Part shown: positions 1 through 10,764 of the stretch, piece after piece
Position numbering within the stretch: position 1 is the stretch's first letter
Layout: every line of letters starts with the position of its first letter
NCBI GenBank assembly: GCA_027625915.1
Contig: JANTQA010000008.1
Coordinates: forward strand, 459,001 to 523,000
Source: Anaeramoeba flamelloides
Lineage: Eukaryota; Metamonada; Anaeramoebidae
Length of the DNA stretch: 64,000 nucleotides
Direction: 5' to 3'
Program-made: the position numbers and the translations under genes
Notes under the pieces: model-generated
Databases searched by the model: none
What the model was told of the DNA's origin: nothing
Seen by the model: only the letters and a program-made list of their open reading frames with translations

Positions 1-1454
1 GAATTGGTATCTTGGATGAACGTAATATTTTTGATCATTTCGAAATGGTATTAACTTAATGAGAGAAAATGTACTTGTAAAGAAAATTTCGAATTCTGTA
101 TCATTGCCTATAATATTGTAATCTTGTTTACAATCTAAAAATAATCGAGTAATATCTAATTGTACAATAAATACCTATACCCTACATAAGGTGACTCAGG
201 CCAAACTTTATTTAAGTTCCCATTCCATAAAAGGAACTGGTTTAACTAAAACATATAAAACACACACCATACCGAAACAAACATAGACCATACCAAACCT
301 AACATAACCCATACCAATACTCTGATATAACTATACACTTACCATAACAAGTATCAACATACTCAAATATACTCAAAAGGTACTAAAAAACCCTTTAGAG
401 TAGTTTATAGGAGTAAAATTCAAAAAAAAAAATATTTTGTCTAAAAAGTAAAATTCCTAATTTACCTTTAAACTGAGTATATTTGCACTAGAGTATCTTA
501 GAAGTTGTTAATAAAGTGTTTTTTCGTGGTTAAAAAAGTTTCGTGTATTTTCGATTTTCAAGTATTTTCGAGATTATTTCAACAACCCTTTTAATTTTTT
601 AAATTAGAAATTTTATTACAATAATATTTATTCAAAATTTTATACATTGATTTATTAATAATAATAAATAAATAACCTTGTTAATTTTATGATATAAAAA
701 TAAATAAAAAAATATATTACTGTGGAATTTACATTTTTTTATATGATAAATTTGTAATAAATATTGTATCTAGAAAAACATGAAATTCATTTCTTTCGGA
801 CAAAATTAAAAGTTTAATATTAATAATTCTATAGTCTTTCAAGTTAATCAATAGGTTATTCCTTGAAAAAACAAAACAAAATAAAAAATTAAAATAATTT
901 CATATTTATTAAGCCAAATTTGAAAATTAGGAGTAAACTTTTTTATAATTATTTTTTTCTATTTTTCATTTGTCTTTCAAAAAATACAATGATTATACAA
1001 CAGTTTTATTTATTAATCTATATTGGCTATTTTCTGTAAAAAATTTATTAAAATACCTTATTATTCAAAAAAAATACACAATTAAACTAATTTTTTCTGA
1101 TGAAAAATCTGCCCCTATTTTTAAAATTAAGCTTATATTGGAATTAAATGAATAAATACTTTTTTACCAGATAAAGTCATAAAGCCTACATTTTTTAAAA
1201 AAGTAGAAATAACTTTTAAATATTATTCAAAGAAAATAAAATATTCTTGGAAAGCAAGAAAATTTTTTTTTGGATTTTTTTATTAATAAGAATTTGAATT
1301 ATATATTTGTGAAATTTGATTTTTTCAGGTAAATTAATCCAAATATTGGAAAATAATTTTTGATATATTGACAATCATTAAATAATATTGTTTATTTTAT
1401 GTAAAAAATTTTAAAAAAGTAAAAAATTAAAAAATAGTAATTTAAAAAAAAAAT
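1..1454. other. Intergenic, no gene seen
   Basis: AT-rich DNA without a convincing coding exon. A short open frame at 970-1155 has no ATG, is dominated by Phe, Ile, Leu and Lys as expected by chance at this base composition, and is not called. The first 400 bases hold an A+C-rich tract that is listed separately. Confidence 0.6.
165..400. repeat. A+C-rich degenerate tract
   Basis: The plus strand here is rich in A and C and nearly free of G, with loosely repeated words such as CATACC, ACCAAACC, AACATAACCC and TACTCAAATATACTCAAAA. The surrounding DNA is instead mixed A/T homopolymers. A shorter stretch of similar style lies at 47220-47320. I cannot assign it to a family; it could be a decayed short-period satellite or a composition island. 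Confidence 0.4.
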
Positions 1455-2215
1455 ATTATTAATCTGACTCAAACTATTGGTCAAATCTTTTAAATTTGAA
1501 AAAAATTCTTGTTGAAAAAGTATCCAAATTCTACCAATGAAAAAAATAGTATTTTTTTTTCAAATTTTGTTTATTTTGAAATTATTTAGAATCAAATATA
1601 TATCCCTTAGCACCCCAAATAACCTAAAAACATTTCAAACAGAAATTTTAATTTGAAATGTTATCAAAGGATAATAAGGTATCTAATTAATAAAAAATTA
1701 TCTTAGAAAGAAAATTTTATAATTAAAAATTGTATAGTTACTTAAAATCAAAAAATAACTTGAAAAAAAATTTTTTCAACATTGGGAATTTTTTTTTAGT
1801 TATTGTGATTTTATTATTTTTCCAAATTTTGTCAAAATAATGTTTTTTTTTTTTTTTGAAAAGTTTGTCTAGACATCAAAAACCTCTTATTTTTAATGAA
1901 TAAAACACATCACACTTTACAGGAAATTTTTTTGGGGCCCTTTGCACCCCAAAATTACCTAAAATGCTTGATTAAATAATTTATTCATTATAAAAGTTAT
2001 TTTGACATCACATAGAAAATTTGTTTTATCTACTGATTACTATTCAACATCAATATCTATATTAGATTCTAAATAATTTAAAAATAAAAAAAAATATAAA
2101 TTAAATTAGAAAAAAAAAACAAATTTTTTTTCATTGCAAAATTTTACAATTTTTTCAACAAGATTTTTTTTCAATTTTAAATGATTTGGTCAATAGTTCG
2201 AGTCAGATTAATAAT
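1455..2215. mobile_element. MITE-like element with ~60-bp terminal inverted repeats
   Basis: The left end starts ATTATTAATCTGACTCAAAC and continues through TTGGTCAAATC...TTCTTGTTGAAAAA. The right end, read on the other strand, starts ATTATTAATCTGACTCGAAC and continues TTGACCAAATC...CTTGTTGAAAAA. The two ends match over about 60 bases with few differences. There is no transposase frame, so it is a non-autonomous DNA element of about 760 bp. Another family appears to begin inside it near 1600. Confidence 0.7.
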
Positions 2216-3115
2216 TGATTTTTTTTTTTATTTTTTACAATTTTTTAATTTTTGACTTTTTAAAATCTAGACATAAAATAAACAATATTTTTGAATTAGA
2301 GACCATATATCAGAACTTATTAAACAAGATCTGGATTAATTTATTAAGGAAAAATCCAAATATCGCAAATATATTATTCAAATTTTTACAAATAACAAAA
2401 TGCAATAAAAAAAATTGGTTTCGGAGATTATTCTATATGATTGGAATAATATTTAAGAGTTATTTTTTATTTTATTTTAAATTTATGTATAATTATTTTA
2501 TCCATTAAAAAGTAATTTATATTTGTTTTATTCCAATTTAATAAATTGAAATTATTTTACATTTTTTTTTTTTCATTTTGATTTTCAATTATTATCTATT
2601 GCTTAAATAAAAGTTTTAGAAAATTAATCATATTAAAAATTTAATTTTGGCCTAAAGAAATAAATTTCATTTTTCTCTCAATTGGATATTTATTGAAATT
2701 TTTTCTAAAAAAAAAATTAAAATTCAAAGTAATTTATTTTTTTATTTATTTTTTTTATCGTAAAATTAGCAAAATTGTTTGGTGATTATTATTAATAAAT
2801 TAATGTGTTGAGTTTTGAATTACTATTAATGTAATAAAATTTCGGATTTAAAAAAATAAAATAAAAATAAAAATCTTTAAAAAAAATGTAAAAATGAATA
2901 ATTATTATTTTTTTTTTCAATTTCAAAAAAAAAATCAATAACTTAACAACTTTATCTTTGAACTATTTTGACTTTTTATTATAATTAAAATCTGGATTAA
3001 AGACAAATAAGAAAATTAATATATTAGTAGATCAATATTATTTTAAATCTAATTTAAAAAACTTGATGAAATTTAGGCAAATCCGGGGTGCTAAGGGATA
3101 TATATATATATATAC
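1597..3115. repeat. Nested repeats with CCCTTAGCACCCC ends
   Basis: The end motif CCCTTAGCACCCC, followed by AAATAACCTAAA, occurs on the plus strand near 1605. A variant (CCCTTTGCACCCC, then AAAATTACCTAAA) lies near 1929, and the reverse-complement form near 3085-3100 is followed by an (AT)n run. The ends face each other, so one or more inverted-repeat elements are nested with the one at 1455-2215. The area is too decayed to give exact borders. A weak open frame at 2215-2508 inside it is not supported as a gene. Confidence 0.45.
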
Positions 3116-3692
3116 CCTTAATAAAAATAAGCACTATTTTTTTCTGATTAATCTTTTTTGAAATTAAGTTTATAAATTAATTGAATTAATCACTGGGATA
3201 ATTTTTTTTAAGAATAAAAATACTCTCAACTTTTGAATATCAAAAATATTTTTTGAAATTTCGTACACTTTATATTTTTTTTTTTGAAAAATTGGGGTTG
3301 AGTAAATTTTGAAATCAAAGAATAAGTTAATATATTAAATTAGAATGCTTTTCCCGAGATTTTATCTTTTTGATTGAACTTTTTTTTTAATTTTACCATT
3401 GAAAACTAAAAAAAAAACATTTGCAGACCAAATTCGTCCCTTTTGTGAAAAGAAAATTCCCATAATTTAGAATTTGTTTTAGTAAATGAGTTAAAACAAG
3501 ATAGTGTATCTAAAAATATACATAATTTCAAATTTGAATTCAATGATTTTGGCAAAAAATGTTTTCAAGAAAAAGTTAAATTGAAACTTTATTTATTTTT
3601 ATTTTTTCATTTAGTTTTTTTAATTGTATTAATGGAAAGAATTTGATCAGTTTTCCATTTTTAGTGTTTTTGGGTCGTAGGGATATAAAATC
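2216..3692. other. Decayed repeat DNA, no gene seen
   Basis: Mostly A/T homopolymer runs and remnants of the GCACCCC-ended family, with an (AT)n microsatellite at about 3097-3115. No exon with acceptable splice sites and codon pattern was recognised. Confidence 0.5.
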
Positions 3693-4047
3693 TTTTTCAA
3701 AAATTGTGACTCACCTGAAATAATAAATTGAAAAAAAAAAATATCTTTTAGTATTCAAGAACAATTAATAACTAAATCTGAGTTGTAATTCACTTTTAAG
3801 TTATTCTAAATCTATAAAAGCCTGATATATTACAAATTAAAAAAAAATAAACCCAAAAACTAAAAAAAAGTGAGTCACAATTTTTGAAATGAGCATTACG
3901 GATTTTTTATTACTGAACTTTCACTGAAAAAAGTTGAACGACGAGATTTTTTATGAATAATTAAATCCATTTTCAAAGACATTACATAGTCTCAATTTTC
4001 TTAGTGATTATTTGACTTTTCGAAGATCTCTTTTTTTTTCCACATGA

Positions 4048-4115
<68 letters not shown>

Positions 4116-4328
4116 AAAAAAAAAGAAAAAGAAAAAGAAAGAAAAAGAAAAAGAAAAAGAAAAACAAAAGAAAAACAAAAATTTGAAAAAGCAAAACTAA
4201 AATTTGCAAAATTAGAAAAAATGATATTGATCCAAAAATTTGAAAATATTTTTTGTAAAGAAAACTGGAATAAACCCTCAAAACAACTCCCATTAACATT
4301 ATAAAGTGAGTCAAAATTTTTGAAAAAT
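3693..4328. mobile_element. MITE family B, copy 1 (GTGAGTCA-type ends)
   Basis: It is bounded by TTTTCAAAAATTGTGACTCA on the left and AAAGTGAGTCAAAATTTTTG on the right, which are inverted copies of each other. A third copy of the end (GTGAGTCACAATTTTTGAAA) lies inside at 3870-3890. The whole element matches 41724-42332 in the same orientation, sharing for example TTACTGAACTTTCACTGAAA and ACATAGTCTCAATTTTCTT. It is non-autonomous, with no coding capacity. I could not find a clear target-site duplication. Confidence 0.75.
4054..4113. repeat. Uninterrupted run of about 60 A
   Basis: A homopolymer of roughly 60 adenines inside MITE family B copy 1, followed by AAAAAG-type degenerating repeats to about 4190. 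The second family member at 41724-42332 has only a short A-rich stretch at this place, so the run expanded after insertion (or is an assembly artefact). Confidence 0.85.
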
Positions 4329-5656
4329 AGTTTATATTGCCATTGGATGGTAATCAATAAATAAAACAATTTTCCATTTGATGTCAAAATATCTTTTGTA
4401 ATGAATAAATGATTTTATCAAGAATTTTAGGCAATGTTAGGTTGTAAAGGGTCTCAAAAAAATTGTAAGTAAAGTGTGATGTGTTTTAGTCATTAAGGAA
4501 TAAGAATTTTTTGATGTGTAGACAAAATTTTCAAAAATAAATAAAAAAAAAATTTTTTTGATAAAATTTGGATAGAAAAATAACCAAAATACAATAAACA
4601 AGAAAAAGTTTTTACAATTATTGAAAAATATTTTTTTCAAGTTATTTTTTGAATTGTAAGCAACTAAACAAAATTTAATTATAAAAATTTCTTTCTAAGA
4701 TAATTGTTTATAAATTCTATATCTTATAATCATTTGATAACAATTCAAATTAAAAATTTTATTTCAAAGATAATTTGTATATTTGGGTTTCGAAGGGATA
4801 TATATATATATATACTTTTTAAGTATTTTTATTTATTAAATGAAAATTCCAAAAATAAAGGGGACTATAAATACGAACTGAGTCAGAGTCTATGATTTGA
4901 ATTTCCAAATCTATTGTTTAAAATATTTCAAAAAAAAAAAAAAGAAACAAGAAACACTTTTTTTGCCAAAAAAAAATGAAATCATCAACTCCTCCCAGAA
5001 AAATATACTGGAAATATCATATTGATATCTGTATTTTAAAAATTGGAAAATTTTTGACTTGATCTTTCATTTTTTTTAAGCAATTCCTACGATTCCCAAA
5101 GAAATATATTCAGTTTTTTTAAATCTATGTTTATAAACTTCGTCTTTTTTATTGAACAAGTGGCTAATAAACAAAGAGTCCCAAATCAAAACCATTGTTA
5201 AGAATTGAAAAAATTAAATATCAGCTGATATTTTATCCTTTGAATTTCAAATACCAATAATAAAAAGGAAAAAATTTTTACTTCATTTTATTTTCCTTTT
5301 TTTCCTTGATTTTTATCAAAAGAGTTTTAAAAGAAATAAATTTAAAGTTGATAAATCTATTTATCAGTTTGTTTTTTTTTCGTGTTTATTAATTGATATA
5401 TTTTGTGTAAACTAAGAATACTAAACGAAAGGATGTTTATTAAAGAAGGAAAATTGAAAATAAGAGATCGAATCTTTTCTCTGTATTTTTTCAAATATCA
5501 GTTCAAAATATTGTTTCTATTTTAGAGAAAACAAGAACAAAAGATTAAAGTAAGAGGAAATTGCCGAAAACATATTAAAACTTGAATTAACATTTGAAAA
5601 TAATCACTCGATTTATCATTATTTTTAGTTTACTTTCAAGCCAAAGTTAATTTATC
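4329..5656. other. Intergenic upstream of the RRM gene
   Basis: Between about 4620 and 4815 lies an inverted, degenerate copy of sequence from 1600-1760 (shared TTTCTTTCTAAGATAATT-type words), ending in AAGGGATATATATA like the copy at 3097. The rest up to 5656 is AT-rich with no exon. The sequence just before the RRM start (ATTTTTAGTTTACTTTC at about 5622-5637) could be a 5' UTR acceptor, but this is not proven. Confidence 0.45.
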
Positions 5657-6932
5657 ATGAGCACAAAGGGATCAAAAACCGTCGAAAAACAAGAAACCAA
5701 AACAGAAGCTACAACTAAATTATACTTAGGAAACATTTCCTTTAATTCAACCGAAGAATCACTTCAAGAAGCTTTTAGTGAATTTGGAAAAGTGTAGGTT
5801 TTATTCTTCCTTAGCCCATTCAAATTTCTTTTTTGTTGTTTCAAAAAAAAATTGTGATGTTCAAATTTTTTTTTTTTTGATATTAAAATAAAATAGTAAA
5901 GAAGTTATAATCATCAGAAGAAGAAACAGAAGCTTAGGTTTTGGATTTTTAGAAATGGAAACTGTTAAAGGCGCCAAAAAAGCAATTGAAGGTCTTAACC
6001 ACCAAGAAGTTGACGAACGTGAAATTGTTGTTGAATTTACAGATCCTAACAGATCAAAAAGAAGAGGCCGAGGTAGAGGCCGAGGTAGAGGTAGAGGTAG
6101 AGGTAGAGGTAGAGGTAGAGGACGAAGAATGTTCAGAGGAGGTTTCAGAGGACGCGGAAGAGGTGGCTATTTCAACCCTTATGTAAATTTAATTTTTTTT
6201 TTTTTTTTTTTTTATTTTGCTTTTTTTTTTTTTCATTTTTTTCTTTTTATTTTTGGTTTTCATTAAATACAAAAAATCGACCTTTAAACTTAAATTTCTT
6301 TTTTATGAAAATAGAGAATGGGCTATGGAAGAGGATATTACCAGGATCCTTTCTCTGATCCATATAGAGAATTTGGTGGATATGGAGAAAGAGGATTTAG
6401 AGGAAGAGGATTTGGAGGAAGAGGATTCAGAGGAAGGGGATTCAGAGGAAGAGGAAGAGGAAGAGGGTTCAGAAGAAGAAGACCAAATTTCGACGAAAAA
6501 AACCCAAGTGAAACTGTAATCTTTGTTACTAACATCCCATTTCAATTTACCGATAAAGATCTTCTTGAGGCATTCACAGATTACGAACCAACAAGAGCAA
6601 AGGTAATTTCCTCCAAAACTGGCAGATCAAGAGGATTTGGATTTGTTGAATTTGCTGATGAAGAAAGCAGAGACAATGCTATTAGCCTTAACGAAACCGA
6701 AATTGGCGGAAGAACAGCATTTGTTAAAGTTGCCTTTGGAGTTTGTTTTTTCTTTTTTTCTTCACTCCATAATTAAACCGATTTTCATTTCTTTAATCTT
6801 TGTCGAAATAATTGTCAATTAACAAAAAACTCTTTACAACAAAACAACAATCCTTTTCAATTAACCTTTCATTTTTTTTCAAACAATTAGCCAATTAGAG
6901 CCTTTAACGAAGAAGAAGAAGAAGAAAATTAA
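5657..6932 (+). CDS. RRM-RGG-RRM RNA-binding protein (Sbp1-like architecture)
   Basis: Four exons, 5657-5793, 5897-6182, 6315-6740 and 6891-6932, join through GT-AG introns of about 100-150 bp into a 296-residue protein. RRM1 (about residues 22-95) has RNP2 LYLGNISF and RNP1 RSLGFGFLEM, with the latter created across the first splice. A long Arg-Gly tract follows (RGRGRG, then FRGRGF repeats, about 100-190). RRM2 (about 207-283) has VIFVTNIPF and GRSRGFGFVEF, and the protein ends in six Glu. This order, RRM-RGG-RRM in about 300 residues, is that of yeast Sbp1, a translation repressor and mRNA-decapping factor. The role in RNA binding is secure; the Sbp1-type function is inference. Nucleolin-like or GAR-protein roles are alternatives. 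The ATG is the first in frame. Confidence 0.9.
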
Positions 6933-9700
6933 GCATTTTCATTTATACCTTAAATCTCCTTTATTTTTTTAATTTTTGATTTCTCAGCGGCACACTCAGA
7001 AACTTCCCAATTTTTATTTACCAATTTTTAGTTCTTTATTAAATCCGGCTTACTTGATGATCAAATTCTGTAAGAAAACAATTTATTTACAGAGACTCCA
7101 AACTTTTACTATAGACAATAAAATCATACATATTTTAATTTTTTTGATCTTATTTTTGCTTTCTTTAATTTTATTTTTAAATGACCTAACTTTATAAAAG
7201 GACAGTCCCCTGTATTTTTGAAAACAAATCAAAAAAAAAAAAAATCAAAATGAAGAGATTGTTTTAAAACTTTTTTTTAAAAAAAAGGTTTTTAAATTTT
7301 TTTATCCATTTTTTTAGCCAAAAGTCCCAAAAAAATAATGTTAAAAATGGAATTACTTTGATCTTTTCAAAAATGAATTCGGATTCAATTTAGAATATAC
7401 GATGTATCGGTTAGTAATTCTTATTTATTTATCCTTTACAAAGGTAATAGAGCTTTTAATTTCACAAAGTTACAATTTTAACCCGTTATGCAAACTCATT
7501 TATCAACTTTCGGGAAATGAATTATCTGTTGTTATTGTTTTATTTTTTTTTCTGTAACAAAATAAAAAAATTGGTAAAAAAAATATAAGCTATTTCCATT
7601 AAAGTGGGGCAAATTTATTTTAAAATATATCTTTTAAACTTAATCTTCAAAAAAGTATTTAAATACACAAAACCATTAAATACCATTTATTGGTTCTGGT
7701 AATAAATCAATTTGTTGCTTAGTATTTTATTACATAAATAAAAGATATTAAAATTTCTGATCTCAATTTTATCCGATATTTTTTAGGAGATAAAATTGGT
7801 GTTTATTATTTTCTTTTTGATGAAAAAAAACGTTTTCATAACTTTTTTAATCTCAATAAATTTTCCTATAGATTTGTAAACTTATATAACTACATTTGAT
7901 TGTTTAAAAATCATTAATACCCTTTCCATATTTCCGGTTTTTTATCTGAAATTGGTTGTAGATTGTTTTCACCAAAAAAAGGTGCTTTTCTTTTTTTTTC
8001 ATTTTTCGGAAATATTTCATCTAATATATTTTGAAATAAATAAATTAGTCATTGATATAATCAGTATTAATATTAAACTTAATTTGGTAATGTCAATTAA
8101 TGTATGTCACCACTAACAAAGATGATTTTTTATGAAAAGTAAAAAAAAAATTTCCCTTTTTTTGGAAATATCTTAATGGATAAATAAATTATAGTTTCCA
8201 AATTTTTAATAATTATTGTATTTTTTTTTTGAAATTACCTTTATTCTTCTAAAATGTCTTATTTTTAATAGTTTTTTGGTATTATTTTTAAGGGTATTTT
8301 GGTAGATTTCCTCGACAGATACATTTCTTACTTGTTTATAGAAAATAGCTTTTTACTTATTTTAGAAGTTTATTTTCTTTGGGTTTCATTTTTTTTTTCT
8401 CAAAAATGGATTTTTACTTATTACTTTTTTTTTAATTTATTATTAATTAAAAGTCTTTTAGAAGAAAAATAATCAATAAAATGTTTTAAATTTGGTGAGA
8501 AACTTTAAAAAAACAGAAATGTTTGTGATTATTTATCATTTTTTTCTATTTAGTTGGATATCGAATAACACAAACTTCTACCAAATATGTTTTTCGGCAA
8601 ATCAGCTCTTTGTTCAACAATAGTAGTGTTTTTGAAATGTTAGATATAATTATATAAAAAGAATCAATAAAGATCCATTCGACACCTGTTAACAAAAAAG
8701 AACTTATTATTAAATTTAAATTTTATTAATGTATTTATAATAACTTGCCTTTTACTTCTCTTTTTCGTTTACCTGTTTGAAAATTAATTTTTATTTTCTT
8801 TTTAAAAGAAATGCTATTTCATGAGCAATAATCTTACCTATTATTGTGAAGATAAAAAAGTTTATTTTTTATTGAGAATTCCAGGTAAAACTAAAGTAAT
8901 CTTGTTCAATCTATTCTCTTCACATAAAAAAACAAAATAAATTAAAAAGAAGATTTTTATTAGTATTCTGGAGATAAATAGATTTTACCAATTTTGAGTT
9001 CCATAGTTTATTCGAAATATATTCGTTAAATTTATTAATTCCAAAAAAAAAAAAAAATACAATATTTCAATAACTATGAGTGTATATGATATAGCACTAC
9101 TATTACCTGTTTACGCACAAATTAAAAAAAAAAATGGAAATCAAAAAAATGAAAAGATTTTTCAAGAAAATTAAAATAAAAAATAAATTATTTTATCTTC
9201 TTAGGTTAAATAATTAATTCAATTGCTTTTTCTTCTCAATTTTTTTTTTTTTTTTATAGAAGGAGAAATATTGATTTAATAATTTTTGAGAAATAAATTA
9301 CTTACTATTTCTATGGAATTTTCAAAATGAGTTTTTATTCCAATTTTAATTAATTCAATCATATTCTTTTTTTAGTCCTAAGCAATAGGATATTTTTTAA
9401 ATATTCTTCTGAAATTGGGATTTATTCAATAAATTTGTTTGATTGAAAATATATTTATTTTCCATAAAAATGAGAACTCGGAATAATTCTGAATTCTGAT
9501 TGAAATTTTTTCAATTTTTTTGGATTATTTTGAGTTGAATCTTTTATTAATGTTTTTTTGATTCCGTGTATCCAGGCCCCAACTTATATCTTAAAAATAA
9601 TATTCTTTGTTTATGCTTTGTTTGAAAAAAATATTTGAAAAATGAATTTTGTGAGTAATTAAAATAAAAAAAAAAGGGGGGGGGTTAAAAGTATGATTTC
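6933..9700. other. Intergenic, decayed dispersed repeats
   Basis: No gene seen. About 7400-7530 resembles 13675-13790 (shared word AACTCATTTATCAACTTT, and an AATAGAG stretch). About 8980-9675 resembles 20030-20690 in the same orientation and is listed separately. A run of about ten G at 9676-9684 is notable in such AT-rich DNA. The open frame at 6976-7197 starts without ATG and looks like 3' UTR. Confidence 0.5.
8980..9675. repeat. Dispersed repeat H, copy 1
   Basis: This matches 20030-20690 in direct orientation with many small indels. Shared landmarks in order include TTTTTGAGAAATAAATTACT, AATTCATTCAATC-type words, GGATTTATTCAATAAATTTG, TTTTTTGATTCCGTGTAT and TATTCTTTGTTTATGCTTTG. No protein is visible in either copy. 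It ends at MITE family A copy 1. Confidence 0.6.
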
Positions 9701-10421
9701 TTTAAGGGTTGAGTCATTAGTGGTTAAATATAATTTTTGAAAATAGGAAATAAAAATGTTTTTAATTTTTAAGAATGCCTAATGTCAAATCAAAAACTAA
9801 CTAATGTGTGATGTGCAAGTGATATAATCGATCTAAAAAATCAACAACCAAAAAAGAGTAGATTTTTAGAAAACAATATCAAAGAAAAACACTCAAATTC
9901 ATATTTGAATTGTTAGAATATATCATTTTGAAAACAAAAATGTCAATTTTAAAGTGTCTCTCTTTGACGCTTTTTGAGATACCGTTGATTTTTTTTCTTT
10001 TTTTTCTGTTTTAAAATAAGTTATTTTTATCAAAAGAATATTACAAAATCCTTACTTGGTCAAATATTAGAGTTTTCCAAAATAACCACAAATTTGGTTA
10101 AATCCAATTAAATTGATTTTATACTTAAAGAAAACAATTTATTTTAAATTGAAGAAATAAAACCCTTTGGAAATAAACATCAAGAAAACAGTATTTTAAT
10201 TTTTTTTTAAAATTTTGATTTTTTGAGAAATGAGAACTCTTTTTGAGATTACTTTTTTTTTGTTTTAATTATTTCATATTGGATCCTCTCAAAATTTTTT
10301 ATTTAGTCGATTTGAATTTTGATAATCAAAGAAAAGAAGGGTAATTTCACAAAACACTTTTTAGGTCTCAAGCCACTCCCACGGTATGAAGCAAAATCCA
10401 CAGTAAATAATAGATCCTTAA
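9701..10421. mobile_element. MITE family A, copy 1
   Basis: It starts TTTAAGGGTTGAGTCATTAG and ends TAATAGATCCTTAA, degenerate inverted repeats of each other. Its full length matches the inverted copy at 29612-30313, sharing TTGACGCTTTTTGAGAT, AAATAACCACAAATTTGG and the AGAAGGGTAATTTCACAA region. A third, poorer copy lies near 33730-34022. About 720 bp, with no transposase. A short minus-strand open frame at 10303-10491 is part of this repeat and not a gene. Confidence 0.75.
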
Positions 10422-10764
10422 CAAATAAAAAACAGCTCTTTGAATCATAAATGGGAAAAATTTTCACAATATTTTCAATTTTCTTTTTCAAAGAGAGTTT
10501 TTAAAACTTCCAACTAACTACTTCTTTGAAAACTCAATTTGTTAAAAAAAAATATGGAAAAGGAAGTGGAAAATTTTAACCCATTTATAATTGAAATACC
10601 AGTAAGACCCTTAATGTGAAAAATAATTTCTATTTTTGCAAAAAGAACGAATTTTTAGATTTCAAATTTAACTCTTTGGTTAAATTTGGATTCTCGCAAA
10701 AAACAAAATATTTTTCATTTTTAGTATTTTTTGTATTCTTTTTTCTTTTTCTCCAAAAAACAAA

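Noticed and set aside
3982-4387. Two minus-strand frames of about 110 codons made mostly of Phe
   Set aside because: They read through the A homopolymer of MITE family B; no splice sites or conserved domains.
10303-10491. A minus-strand peptide (FASYRGSGLRPKKCFVKL) that also appears, with a stop, near 33900-33980
   Set aside because: Both places, and 29660-29700, are the same stretch of MITE family A; the shared peptide follows from DNA similarity of a non-coding repeat.
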